NCBI RefSeq assembly: GCF_022538055.1
Contig: NZ_JAKZAM010000013.1
Location: forward strand, 62,001 to 126,000
Source of the DNA: Cognataquiflexum nitidum
GTDB taxonomy: Bacteria; Bacteroidota; Bacteroidia; Cytophagales; Cyclobacteriaceae
Length of the DNA stretch: 64,000 nucleotides
Direction: 5' to 3'
In this document: positions 37,340 to 45,660 of the stretch, piece by piece
How the letters are laid out: every line of letters begins with the position of its first letter
Position numbering within the stretch: position 1 is the first letter of the stretch
Program-made: the position numbers and the translations under genes
Notes under the pieces: model-generated
What the model was told of the DNA's origin: nothing
Databases searched by the model: none
Seen by the model: only the letters and a program-made list of their open reading frames with translations

Positions 37340-38620
37340 ATGAAAAACAGTAAAGACAGCAGAAGGTCATTCATTCAAAAAGGATTGGTGGCAGGATTGA
37401 CAGGTGGAGCCTTATTTTCGACATTTGGACAAGGCTTAAATGCTGCAGTTGACAGACAATCCCCCTATTCCAATCCATCAGATCTCAAAATCACAGACGT
37501 GAAATGTGGTTATGTCAGGGGAGCTCTTTATGTAAAAATTTATACCAACCAGGATGTTTGGGGTTGTGGTGAAGCAGTAGATGCCATTCATGGTACTTAC
37601 CACCTTGTCAAAAGAATGGGAAACATGATCAAAGGCCAAAGCCCTCTTAATCCCAACAGAATAGCTGAACAGTTAAGAAAAGGGGCATTTTTTGGTGGTG
37701 CCCAGTCGGGAGTTTTTGTAGCTGTCATGACCGCTATCGAAACTGCACTTTGGGATCTGACAGGGAAGGTTTTCGGTGTACCTGTTTACCAATTATTAGG
37801 TGGGAAATTCCGGGATAAAATAAGGGTGTATTGCGATACAGCATTGTATACCTCTACCAACCCATCTCCTCAAGATTACGCCAATGCAGCGAGAGGTGCG
37901 GTGGACCGAGGCTATAATGCAGTAAAATTCGATGTAGACGACGCTAGAGATCCCAACAAATATGATAGATTTAATTGGACTGCAAATCCCATGGAAATTG
38001 ACAGAATGTATAATGCCATCGCTGCTGTCAGACAGGAAGTAGGTCCAAACATTGATATCTGTGTAGACATGCACGGGAGATACGATGCCATTACCGGCTT
38101 AAAAATGGCCCAAATGTACGAAGACCTTAACCTCATGTGGCTGGAAGAACCTATTCCTGCAGATAATCCTGAGGTTTACAAATCCATAACCTCTCAGACT
38201 TCTACCCCTATCTGCACGGGGGAGAATATTTATCTTGCTTATGGATTTACACGATTGCTTTCAGAATCTGCCGTAGATATCATTATGCCTGATATCCAAA
38301 AAGCCGGAGGCCTAGGTGAAGCACAAAGGATCGCAAACCTTGCAAATCTCTATTATGTGCCATTCTCACCACACATGGTTGCCTCTTTCTTAGGGGCCAT
38401 GGCAAGTTGCCATGTCTGTGCTTCAGTTCCTAATTTTCAGATAATGGAATGGCAGATTTATATGGATACCGATCAACTTTGGAAAGATATCGTCACCTAT
38501 GATGGTCCTAGAACAGAAAATAGTTTCATCACACTTTCAGAAAAACCTGGTATTGGGGTGGAAATCAATGAAGAAGGAATGAAAAAATATGCGGTTAAAG
38601 ACCTACCGTTTTTTGAATAA
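37340..38620 (+). CDS. Tat-exported enolase-superfamily acid-sugar dehydratase 2
   Basis: Paralogue of the preceding gene, 426 residues, same fold and export route (SRRSFIQKG at residues 7-15). It has VKFDVD on strand 2, VDMHGR (metal Asp and catalytic His), LEEPIP, TGEN, MPDIQKAGG and SPHM with the second catalytic His. All residues expected for a GalD/mannonate-type dehydratase are present. Differences are concentrated in the N-terminal cap (CGYVRGALYVKIYTNQD against the longer loop of dehydratase 1), the part that sets substrate choice in this superfamily. The two probably act on different stereoisomers or act together on a mixture. That is inference. Confidence 0.9.
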   Translation: MKNSKDSRRSFIQKGLVAGLTGGALFSTFGQGLNAAVDRQSPYSNPSDLKITDVKCGYVRGALYVKIYTNQDVWGCGEAVDAIHGTYHLVKRMGNMIKGQSPLNPNRIAEQLRKGAFFGGAQSGVFVAVMTAIETALWDLTGKVFGVPVYQLLGGKFRDKIRVYCDTALYTSTNPSPQDYANAARGAVDRGYNAVKFDVDDARDPNKYDRFNWTANPMEIDRMYNAIAAVRQEVGPNIDICVDMHGRYDAITGLKMAQMYEDLNLMWLEEPIPADNPEVYKSITSQTSTPICTGENIYLAYGFTRLLSESAVDIIMPDIQKAGGLGEAQRIANLANLYYVPFSPHMVASFLGAMASCHVCASVPNFQIMEWQIYMDTDQLWKDIVTYDGPRTENSFITLSEKPGIGVEINEEGMKKYAVKDLPFFE

Positions 38621-38640
38621 TGTAAAAAAACCAAATAACC

Positions 38641-39591
38641 ATGAATCGTAAAAACAGATTTCCAATAATGCTTTTGTTGACAGCCTTGATTTTAACTTCA
38701 GGGCTTGCGGAGGCACAAAATGTGGGTTCTTCACCCGATTATATCAAAGCCCTTACTTCAGAATGGAAGGGAGAAAGGTTTCCCGATGGAAGACCAAAAG
38801 TTTCTGACCAGATTTTAGAAAGATTAAAAAACATATCCATCGAAGAGGCTTGGGGAGTGTTGCGAAACAAAGGCTACCAAAACCAATATGAGGGCAATTG
38901 GCAGATTATCCTAGAGGATGAAGCCATGACAGGCCGGGTTGTGACTGCCCAATATATGCCTTTGCGACCTGACCTTCAAAATCAGGTAAAAGAACAAGGT
39001 GTCAACAAAGAAGGACGTTCTCCAAAAGGGGGTACCAATTCATGGCCGATTGATATCCTGACAAACGGCGATGTATACGTGGCCGACGGATACGGAAAAA
39101 TCGCTGACGGTACTTTGATTGGAGATAATCTTGGGAATTCAATCTATGCCAAATCCAAACGGGGTGTGATTTTTTACGGATCTGTCAGGGACCAAGAAGG
39201 CCTATCTGAAATCAAAGGATTCAATGCTTGGCACAAAGGCCAAGATCCTTCTTTCATCAATCAGATGATGCTAACCTCCATCAACGCCCCAATCAGGGTA
39301 GGAAGGGCTACCGTACTTCCCGGAGATGTCGTTCTTGCAAAAAAATATGGTGTGATTTTCATTCCTGCGCATTTGGTAGAGGATTTGGTACTTACATCGG
39401 AAGTGACAGGATTGAGAGATGAATTTGGACATCTAAGGCTTCGCGAAGGAAAATACCTAGCAGGTGAAATAGACAGTGAATGGACTGAAGCCATTAAAAA
39501 AGATTTTCTCGCTTGGTTGAATAATTACCCCGGTAAGCTGCCTATGACCAAGCAAGAATTGGATAATTACCTCAAGGAGAGAAACTACTAA
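38641..39591 (+). CDS. Exported RraA-fold (HMG/KDG-type) aldolase-like enzyme 2
   Basis: Paralogue of the 35039 gene: 316 residues, Sec signal peptide (MNRKNRFPIMLLLTALIL, cleavage near GLAEAQ). Both paralogues share the TSEWKGERFPDGRPKVSD-type N-terminal motif of the mature protein, GDNLGNSIYAK, FYGSVRD with Arg183/Asp184, and VLPGDVVLAKKYGVIFIPAHLVED. It starts 20 bp after dehydratase 2, mirroring the aldolase 1 / dehydratase 1 pair. As with the paralogue, cleavage of a 2-keto-3-deoxy acid into pyruvate and an aldehyde is the most economical role. Confidence 0.88.
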   Translation: MNRKNRFPIMLLLTALILTSGLAEAQNVGSSPDYIKALTSEWKGERFPDGRPKVSDQILERLKNISIEEAWGVLRNKGYQNQYEGNWQIILEDEAMTGRVVTAQYMPLRPDLQNQVKEQGVNKEGRSPKGGTNSWPIDILTNGDVYVADGYGKIADGTLIGDNLGNSIYAKSKRGVIFYGSVRDQEGLSEIKGFNAWHKGQDPSFINQMMLTSINAPIRVGRATVLPGDVVLAKKYGVIFIPAHLVEDLVLTSEVTGLRDEFGHLRLREGKYLAGEIDSEWTEAIKKDFLAWLNNYPGKLPMTKQELDNYLKERNY

Positions 39592-39644
39592 ACACCAAAT
39601 TCTAAACTAATACATGCACAATTAACCAATAAACCATAAATAAC

Positions 39645-41129
39645 ATGAAAACCACTTTAAAAAGTATCATTTCAAATCAAAAGGAACAGGAACGGCAGTA
39701 TGCGGTACAGCGACAGGCCGAAATCGACCATATTGACACCAAAGCGAATAGAAGAGATTTTTTGAAAAAAACTGCCTTGGGAGGAATGTCCCTCACCGCC
39801 CTCATGGGATTGAGTTTTGAGGACACAATGGCGCAGACCACTTCAAAAGTACAAAAGGCCTCTGCCCCTTCTGATTTAAAAATCACAGATCTCAGGTATT
39901 GTGTCACCACTGTCTTAGGCAGAACAGCCATTATCAGAATAGACACCAACCAAGGTATATATGGCCTTGGTGAAGTCCGGGATGGAGCAGACCCACGCTA
40001 TGCCCTGATGCTTAAAAGCAGAATTTTGGGAGAAAACCCATGTAATGTGGAGAAGATTTTCAAAATCATCAAGCAGTTTGGCGGACAAGCCCGTCAGGCT
40101 GGTGGTGTCTGTGCTGTGGAAATGGCATTATGGGATCTTTGTGGAAAAGCCTACAATGTACCGGCATGGCAATTATTAGGAGGAAGATATAGAGATAGCG
40201 TCAGGCTCTATGCAGATACACCTACAGGTGATACTCCTGAAGACCAAAAAGAGAAAATCAAATACCGTACTGAGGTACAGGGATATTCTTGGCTCAAAAT
40301 GGACGTATCCATCAATCAGGTCAAAAACATTCCCGGCACGCTGAACAACACTTCTATATTGAACCAAAATTCAAGTCAGTGGCAAGGCGGTTATATGTCT
40401 TATGCAAATACAAAACACGCCTTTACAGGGGTTCAGATCACGGAAAAAGGTCTGGATGAATTAGCAAAAATTGTTCACAGTGTACGGGAAATGGTTGGCT
40501 ATGAAATTCCGATTTCTACCGATCACTATGGACACATTGATGTCAACAACTGCATCAAACTTGGTAAAGTATTGGAAAAATATAATTTGGCTTGGTTGGA
40601 AGACATGGTGCCTTGGCAATGGACCGAGCAGCATAAAACGATCACAGATGCCTTGGAAACTCCAACAACTACAGGAGAGGATATTTTCTTATTAGAAAAC
40701 TTCAAAGACCTCATCCATAACCATGCAGTAGATATCGTCCATCCGGACCTTGCTTCATCGGGCGGTTTGTTAGAAACAAAAAGGGTTGGCGATTATGCAG
40801 AAGAGTTTGGAATCGCTATGGCGATGCACCAAGCAGGCACGCCGGTTTCCTTCATGGCAAACGTTCATTGTGCAGCAGCAACTCAGAATTTCCTTTCTTT
40901 GGAACACCATTCTGTAGATCTCCCTTGGTGGGAAGATATGGTGAGAACCACTGATGGCAGCAAAATGATTGTCAAAGGTTATGCCCCTGTTTCTTTGACT
41001 GCACCTGGGTTGGGAATAGAATTAAATGATGAAGTAGTGAAGCAACACCTTCACAAATCAGATTCCTCCTACTTTGCCCCGACTACCGAATGGGATGAAA
41101 AAAGATCCCATGACAGGACTTGGAGCTAA
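39645..41129 (+). CDS. Tat-exported enolase-superfamily protein 3, divergent active site
   Basis: 494-residue enolase-superfamily member, more distant from the two upstream paralogues. A 34-residue N-terminal region precedes the twin-arginine motif RRDFLKKT (about 36-43). Strand 2 has LKMDVS; the metal ligands are Asp293, Glu319 and Glu345 (TDHYGH, LEDM, TGED), and His395 lies in MHQAGTP. The position of the first catalytic His of galactonate dehydratase is Tyr295 (DHYGH instead of DAHGR). The protein also carries an insertion of about 50 residues (QVKNIPGTLNNTS onwards, about 226-275). It may be an epimerase or a dehydratase for a different substrate. The last gene before a terminator. Confidence 0.85.
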   Translation: MKTTLKSIISNQKEQERQYAVQRQAEIDHIDTKANRRDFLKKTALGGMSLTALMGLSFEDTMAQTTSKVQKASAPSDLKITDLRYCVTTVLGRTAIIRIDTNQGIYGLGEVRDGADPRYALMLKSRILGENPCNVEKIFKIIKQFGGQARQAGGVCAVEMALWDLCGKAYNVPAWQLLGGRYRDSVRLYADTPTGDTPEDQKEKIKYRTEVQGYSWLKMDVSINQVKNIPGTLNNTSILNQNSSQWQGGYMSYANTKHAFTGVQITEKGLDELAKIVHSVREMVGYEIPISTDHYGHIDVNNCIKLGKVLEKYNLAWLEDMVPWQWTEQHKTITDALETPTTTGEDIFLLENFKDLIHNHAVDIVHPDLASSGGLLETKRVGDYAEEFGIAMAMHQAGTPVSFMANVHCAAATQNFLSLEHHSVDLPWWEDMVRTTDGSKMIVKGYAPVSLTAPGLGIELNDEVVKQHLHKSDSSYFAPTTEWDEKRSHDRTWS

Positions 41130-41154
41130 GTAGATTGATTGTAGTAATAGTGCC

Positions 41155-41195
41155 ATCCGAAAGCTGGGAGCAATCCCGGTTTTCGGATATTTTTG
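41155..41195 (+). terminator. Intrinsic terminator between dehydratase 3 and the transporter gene
   Basis: 15-bp stem 41155-41169 with 41174-41188 (ATCCGAAAGCTGGGA with TCCCGGTTTTCGGAT, two G-T pairs), loop GCAA, then ATTTTT. It is a strong hairpin with a short T-tract, so some read-through into the transporter gene is possible. Confidence 0.8.
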
Positions 41196-41228
41196 CTAAT
41201 GTTGTAAACTCAATTAACCCATAATCCT

Positions 41229-42308
41229 TTGAAAAACGCCATCATAAAAATAGCCAAAATTTTATCTGTCATCTTCTTCTTTCTTTCCCTTGGCATTTCC
41301 ATATTCCAAGGTTTAAGCAATTCAGGACCATTTTGGATTCTATTTTTGATTTCCCTAGGTATCATGTTTAGAGGATATGACAAGCTTAAAGGGTTTACTT
41401 ACACAGTCATGATTTTTGCCTGCGTGACGGCAGCGATGTTTTACCCAATGACTTTCGTACAAGTCGGAGAATATAAATTAAGTGGACTGATTGTTCCCCT
41501 TCTGCAGATCATCATGTTTGGCATGGGGACCTCCATGAGTTTGGGAGATTTTGCAGGGGTTGTCAAAATGCCCAAGGGAGTAATTATCGGGATTATGCTT
41601 CAGTTTACCATCATGCCATTTATAGGCTATACTTTGGCAAAACTAAGCGGTTTCCCACCGGAAATCGCAGCTGGAATTATCTTAATCGGTTGCTCTCCGA
41701 GCGGTATGGCATCCAATGTGATGAGCTTTTTGGCCAAAGCTAACCTTGCTTTATCGATTACAATTACTGCATTTACGACAATGCTTGCCCCATTTGTAAC
41801 TCCTGTCTTGATGGGATGGTTAGCGGGAGAATTTGTGGAAGTGGATGTATGGAAAATGGTTTGGGATATCATCAAAATTGTAATAATTCCAATTGGCGCA
41901 GGATTGATTTTCAATAAATTTCTAAGTGGAAAAGTCAAATGGCTTGACGCTGCCATGCCTTTGGTTTCGATGATAGGGATAGCTTTGATCATCACCATCA
42001 TCACGGCTGCAGGGCGGGATAGCTTATTGAATATCGGTCCAATTTTGATTTTGTTGGTAGTGTTCCACAACATGGCCGGTTACACTTTAGGCTATTGGGC
42101 AGCAAAACTATTCAGAATGAATGAACGAGACTGCCGAACTTTGGCATTGGAGGTGGGAATGCAAAATGCAGGATTGGCTTCGGGAATTGCCAAGGAAATG
42201 GGAAAAATTGCTACCGTCGGTCTTGCTTCTGCCGTTTTCGGACCATTTATGAATATCACCGGATCAATATTGGCTTCGTATTGGCATAGAAAGCCACCGA
42301 AGGATTAA
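41229..42308 (+). CDS. Bile acid:sodium symporter (BASS) family inner membrane transporter
   Basis: Sodium-coupled organic anion transporter of the BASS superfamily, members of which move bile acids, pyruvate, pantoate or other small carboxylates. The 359-residue polytopic protein has about ten membrane segments. Family features include GMGTSMSLGDF (about 98-108), IGCSPSGMASNVMSFLAKANLALS (about 152-175, crossover helix region) and EVGMQNAGLASGIA (about 306-319). The start is a TTG at 41229; no ATG is available until the second membrane segment. As the last plus-strand gene of the exported dehydratase/aldolase block, it is the likely route for pathway product into the cytoplasm. Confidence 0.88.
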   Translation: MKNAIIKIAKILSVIFFFLSLGISIFQGLSNSGPFWILFLISLGIMFRGYDKLKGFTYTVMIFACVTAAMFYPMTFVQVGEYKLSGLIVPLLQIIMFGMGTSMSLGDFAGVVKMPKGVIIGIMLQFTIMPFIGYTLAKLSGFPPEIAAGIILIGCSPSGMASNVMSFLAKANLALSITITAFTTMLAPFVTPVLMGWLAGEFVEVDVWKMVWDIIKIVIIPIGAGLIFNKFLSGKVKWLDAAMPLVSMIGIALIITIITAAGRDSLLNIGPILILLVVFHNMAGYTLGYWAAKLFRMNERDCRTLALEVGMQNAGLASGIAKEMGKIATVGLASAVFGPFMNITGSILASYWHRKPPKD

Positions 42309-42364
42309 GTGTTATTTAAGAAAAAACTATTTGGTGGCAATTTTTGCCGAAAAACATACGAGAC

Positions 42365-43351
42365 TTAATCTAATTCTAACTTAAAAATTACTAATTCATC
42401 TTCGTATACTATTCCAATTTTAGAATCACTTAGAACAAAACCATCATCAGGTATTGCATCATTAATTTCAGGTAAAACATAGGAATGGCTATAAGATAAA
42501 TCAGATATGTTATAAAGATCAAGAATTCGGTTTTCTCCTAATTTTCTTTCCCCAACATTAGAAATAATGGCAAGGTAATTTCCTAAAATAAAGCTGTCAA
42601 TTATCAGATCGGGAGCTTCATCTAACATGAATCCGTCTCCAATTTGTTTTACTTGAGGAATTGGAAATTCTTTTAAGTATTTTCCCACATTCAGTTCTTT
42701 GGTTTTAGTATCGAAGGTGAACCATTGATCAGAAAAATAGGGGGTAAACACTACCATGTTTTTGTTTTGAAGTAATTTTCCTTCATGAATTAAGAAAGAA
42801 TAATCTAAGTCGTAGAGTTTATTGATATTTTTTATAGGAATGAATTCGGATTTTTTAATGTCAAAAAAATCAAATTCCAATTTCATTTTCGAACCTGAAC
42901 TTAAGGTTATCAAGAGGTCTTCATTTAAAAAAACCCCTCTTTCCACATTTTTGGTAAACTTATGGTAGTAAAAGACGGAATCAGAAAAATCCTGGATTTT
43001 AAAAGTGCTTTTTTCAGTATCGAATATGGCTGCCTTATAATCTGCAAAAACATGATAGTTTCTTACCAATAAATTCTCTTTTGGTCCATCTCCCCAGCCT
43101 CCCAAAGTATCTATTACTTGAAATGAGGGATCAAGTTTAAATAAGCTTTTATTCGAGTATTCATAAGCAAAAACAAAATCCCTATAAGCCTGAAACCTAA
43201 TTAAGGGAAGATCCAAAGTAATTATTTCAACTTCTTGTAGGTTTTTAAAATTTCTTTCTTCCTTATTATTTCCACCAATTTTACATCCAGAAACAAAAAG
43301 TAAGGCATAGCTTACATAAAGCCATGCCTTTCCAAATTTTGAGTTGTTCAT
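42365..43351 (-). CDS. Six-bladed beta-propeller lipoprotein (BF3164-like)
   Basis: 328-residue lipoprotein (lipobox FVSGC, Cys about 23) with a beta-propeller body of the BF3164-like / 6-bladed type often seen in Bacteroidota. Repeated blades are marked by Phe/Tyr/Asp-rich strands such as FVFAYEYSNKSLFKLD, GGWGDGPKE, AAIFDTEKSTFKI and NRILDLYNISDLSY. Function is unknown. It starts 4 bp after the second of two small secreted peptide genes, and the three form one tight minus-strand unit. In Bacteroides, similar propeller lipoproteins are found near NVEALA-type small peptides, an analogous arrangement. The unit is visibly more AT-rich than its neighbours. Confidence 0.78.
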   Translation of the reverse strand: MNNSKFGKAWLYVSYALLFVSGCKIGGNNKEERNFKNLQEVEIITLDLPLIRFQAYRDFVFAYEYSNKSLFKLDPSFQVIDTLGGWGDGPKENLLVRNYHVFADYKAAIFDTEKSTFKIQDFSDSVFYYHKFTKNVERGVFLNEDLLITLSSGSKMKLEFDFFDIKKSEFIPIKNINKLYDLDYSFLIHEGKLLQNKNMVVFTPYFSDQWFTFDTKTKELNVGKYLKEFPIPQVKQIGDGFMLDEAPDLIIDSFILGNYLAIISNVGERKLGENRILDLYNISDLSYSHSYVLPEINDAIPDDGFVLSDSKIGIVYEDELVIFKLELD

Positions 43352-43355
43352 TAAA

Positions 43356-43550
43356 TCAAAAGATTATTATAGTTCCTTTACCTTTATATATAGTACCCAT
43401 TGTATGTGAATGCATACAAATTTGCGAATCGCCATTTGGGCAAATAATACCTTGCTTACCATTGGAAACTTCTTCTTGGGCAGTTAAAAATCCCTGAAAC
43501 AGAATTATCACCAAGATAACTAACGAAAATTTTATAATGTAATTTTTCAT
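43356..43550 (-). CDS. Small secreted Cys-containing peptide 2 (64 aa)
   Basis: Short protein with a Sec signal peptide (residues 1-24, ending FLTAQ) and a mature part of about 40 residues. It shares the pattern C-P-x-G-D-x3-C followed by K-G-x-G near the C terminus with the peptide encoded just upstream; here CPNGDSQIC and KGKGTIII. It overlaps the upstream peptide gene by one base (TAATG) and is followed by the propeller lipoprotein gene after 4 bp. I do not recognise a named family. A conserved Cys pair suggests a disulfide or metal site in the periplasm or outside the cell. Confidence 0.72.
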   Translation of the reverse strand: MKNYIIKFSLVILVIILFQGFLTAQEEVSNGKQGIICPNGDSQICMHSHTMGTIYKGKGTIIIF

Positions 43551-43741
43551 TATTGAATTGTTATAATTGTTTGACCTCTTCCTTTTCTAACAGGTATTCC
43601 TTCTCGTGTTGTGTAACATAGATATTTATCACCTGAAGGACAAGCAATAGTGGTAGTTTGCGCTTCAGTATTTGACGTTGTAATTGTCGTTGCAAAAACG
43701 ACCATTACTATTATAATTGGTAAATAAAATAGGTTTTTCAA
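43550..43741 (-). CDS. Small secreted Cys-containing peptide 1 (63 aa)
   Basis: First gene of the peptide/propeller unit. It has a Sec-type signal peptide (residues 1-28, ending TEAQ) and a short mature part containing CPSGDKYLC and KGRGQTIITI, the same C-P-x-G-D-x3-C plus K-G-x-G pattern as its neighbour. It is translationally coupled to the second peptide gene by a one-base overlap. The two peptides differ outside the motif, so they are diverged tandem duplicates. No known bacteriocin or pheromone family was recognised. Confidence 0.72.
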   Translation of the reverse strand: MKNLFYLPIIIVMVVFATTITTSNTEAQTTTIACPSGDKYLCYTTREGIPVRKGRGQTIITIQ

Positions 43742-44035
43742 AACATTTTTTTTTATTAAATTATTTATACGCTGTCCACAAGCCTTTTGTGAAGGTTTGA
43801 TATACTATTTGCCGGCTTTTGTTATATCGATTTTAAATAAAAAAAAAAAAACAGTTTATTTCCTAACTTTTGTTTAATTAAATGGTATTAAATTTAATTA
43901 TGGTAACCTATAGGAATTTTTATAATTAAAAAATGTAAAAAAACAGTGATTAAATTAAGGATTCTTTTGAACAAAGAAACCTTCATATATTCAAACTCCT
44001 AAAGGGCATAATTATAAACAATTAAAACGTAGCGA
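43742..44035. other. AT-rich intergenic region upstream of the peptide unit
   Basis: 294 bp, strongly A/T-rich, with a 13-A run around 43838-43850. It should hold the minus-strand promoter of the peptide/propeller unit and the end of thiL. I see no reliable promoter boxes and no RNA structure. A possible 30-codon minus-strand reading frame is too weak to call. Confidence 0.5.
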
Positions 44036-45076
44036 CTAAAAATGCTTCCAGCCCTGTGCTTTCAAAGAAACCACTGTTCCACTTTTGGTTACCATAAGTT
44101 TGCCATCTTCCGCTTTGGTCACATGGCCGATGAAATGGATATCGGGGTGTTTTTCTAATTTGGAGAAATCTTTTTGGTCGATCGTAAAGAGCAATTCATA
44201 ATCCTCTCCCCCATTCAACACACAGGTTATCGGATCGAGATTCAGTTCTACCGCAGTATCAAAAGTCTGTTTGTCAATCGGCAGTTTGTCTTCATAAATC
44301 GTCACTCCTACCCCTGAAGCTTTGCAGATATGAAAAAGCTCCGAAGCCAATCCATCAGACACATCTATCATACTTGTCGGGACAATCTCCATTTCCCGCA
44401 ATTCATGGATGATGTCCATCCTAGCTTCGGGACGAAGCTGACGGCCTGTGACATATTGGAATCCATCCAATTCAGGTGTCATTTCGGGATTGGCAAGATA
44501 GACTTGCTTTTCCCTTTCCAATATCTGCAATCCTACCAAAGCGCCACCCAAATCGCCTGTCACGCAGACAATGTCATTGACTTTGGCACCTGACCTGAAG
44601 CTGAGTTGTTCTTTTTTTGCTTCTCCGATGGCTGTAATAGATATGACCAAACCTGACCGTGAAGCCGTGGTATCCCCGCCTATTACATCTACTCCGTAAT
44701 GTTCCGCTGCGGCGTTGATTCCCGAATACAATGCATCTACAGCTTCTACCGAAAACCTATTTGACAAAGCGATGCTGACTGTAATCTGTTTGGGAATGGC
44801 ATTCATGGCCGCCACATCGGAGACATTCACAGCTACAGCCTTGAATCCCAAATGTGGCAACGGTGCATAAGAAAGATCAAAATGTACCCCTTCCAAGAGT
44901 AAATCTGTAGTGACTACCTTTACATGATCTCCCGCATCTAGGACCGCCGCATCATCTCCGATACCGAATGAAGTAGAACTGTTTTTGATTATAATACTTT
45001 CTTTAAGGTGGTCAATTAGACCAAACTCCCCTATTTCACCTATTTCTGTTCTTTTTTCTGACATCTTTTTTTTCAA
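44036..45076 (-). CDS. thiL: Thiamine-monophosphate kinase
   Basis: Phosphorylates thiamine monophosphate to the active pyrophosphate with ATP. The 346-residue protein shows the PurM/ThiL fold: FGIGDDAAVLD (about 38-48), TTDLLLEGVHFD (about 56-67), DVAAMNA (about 87-93), VDVIGGDTTAS (about 128-138), ICVTGDLGGA-like IVCVTGDLGG and SMIDVSDGLASEL (about 236-248). An in-frame ATG four codons downstream (MSEKRTE) may be the real start, since the first four residues are MKKK. The gene stands alone, with the epimerase gene about 90 bp upstream on the same strand. Confidence 0.93.
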   Translation of the reverse strand: MKKKMSEKRTEIGEIGEFGLIDHLKESIIIKNSSTSFGIGDDAAVLDAGDHVKVVTTDLLLEGVHFDLSYAPLPHLGFKAVAVNVSDVAAMNAIPKQITVSIALSNRFSVEAVDALYSGINAAAEHYGVDVIGGDTTASRSGLVISITAIGEAKKEQLSFRSGAKVNDIVCVTGDLGGALVGLQILEREKQVYLANPEMTPELDGFQYVTGRQLRPEARMDIIHELREMEIVPTSMIDVSDGLASELFHICKASGVGVTIYEDKLPIDKQTFDTAVELNLDPITCVLNGGEDYELLFTIDQKDFSKLEKHPDIHFIGHVTKAEDGKLMVTKSGTVVSLKAQGWKHF

Positions 45077-45125
45077 AAGGATTTAAATCCTGCTTATATT
45101 TTTAAATTCTCGAAGCTACCTCCTA

Positions 45126-45168
45126 TCAATCTTCAAATTTTTCAATCTTCCAATCTTCCAATCATCAA
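45126..45168. repeat. Degenerate period-8 tandem repeat (CAATCTTC)
   Basis: About five imperfect copies of CAATCTTC/CAATCTTCC in the intergenic region between the epimerase and thiL genes. Such short oligomer tracts are common in intergenic DNA of this group. No function is implied. Confidence 0.65.
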
Positions 45169-45569
45169 CCGTTCTTCTCCTGACACAATTCCACCAAAAC
45201 CCCGTTGGTGGATCGAGGATGCAAAAATACAACTATTTTGTTGTCGGCACCTGCTTTGGGTGTTTCATTGAGAATCTCAAAACCTTCACTTTTCAACCTT
45301 TCCATTTCCGCATAAATATCTTCGACATCAAATGCGATGTGGTGGACTCCCTCGGATTTTTTATCAATAAACTTTGCAATAGGACTATCGGGTCTAGTCG
45401 CTTCCAACAATTCAATTTTTGTCTCCCCAATCATAAAAAAAGAGGTTTTTACCCCTTCCCCTTCTACCGCTTCTTGCTTATAATTATCCTTCCCTAATAA
45501 TTTCGAAAACAGTTCATTGGATTTTTCCAAATCTTTGACAGCAATACCTAAATGCTCAATTTTTCTCAT
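45165..45569 (-). CDS. mce: Methylmalonyl-CoA epimerase
   Basis: Interconverts (S)- and (R)-methylmalonyl-CoA, linking propionyl-CoA metabolism to succinyl-CoA. The 134-residue VOC-fold protein has metal ligands in the expected places: His6 (EHLGIAV), His77 (VHHIAFDV) and Glu128 (VELCQ). The length and the SPIAKFIDKKSEGVHH segment match the family. It is divergent from the A-type Fe-S carrier gene. Confidence 0.94.
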   Translation of the reverse strand: MRKIEHLGIAVKDLEKSNELFSKLLGKDNYKQEAVEGEGVKTSFFMIGETKIELLEATRPDSPIAKFIDKKSEGVHHIAFDVEDIYAEMERLKSEGFEILNETPKAGADNKIVVFLHPRSTNGVLVELCQEKNG

Positions 45570-45660
45570 TTCAATATTTTTTTATCTTTGCTATTGAATT
45601 TATTCAACCCTACGCATGTTATACTCATGCTTTGTACAACTGAATTTAATACTTAAAGAT

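Noticed and set aside
42309..42364. Bidirectional terminator between the BASS and propeller genes
   Set aside because: Only a GGCAA/TTGCC pairing is seen; not convincing.
43835..44000. Possible 30-codon hydrophobic peptide on the minus strand upstream of the two peptide genes
   Set aside because: Very AT-rich region where such frames arise by chance; lacks the Cys motif of the true peptides.
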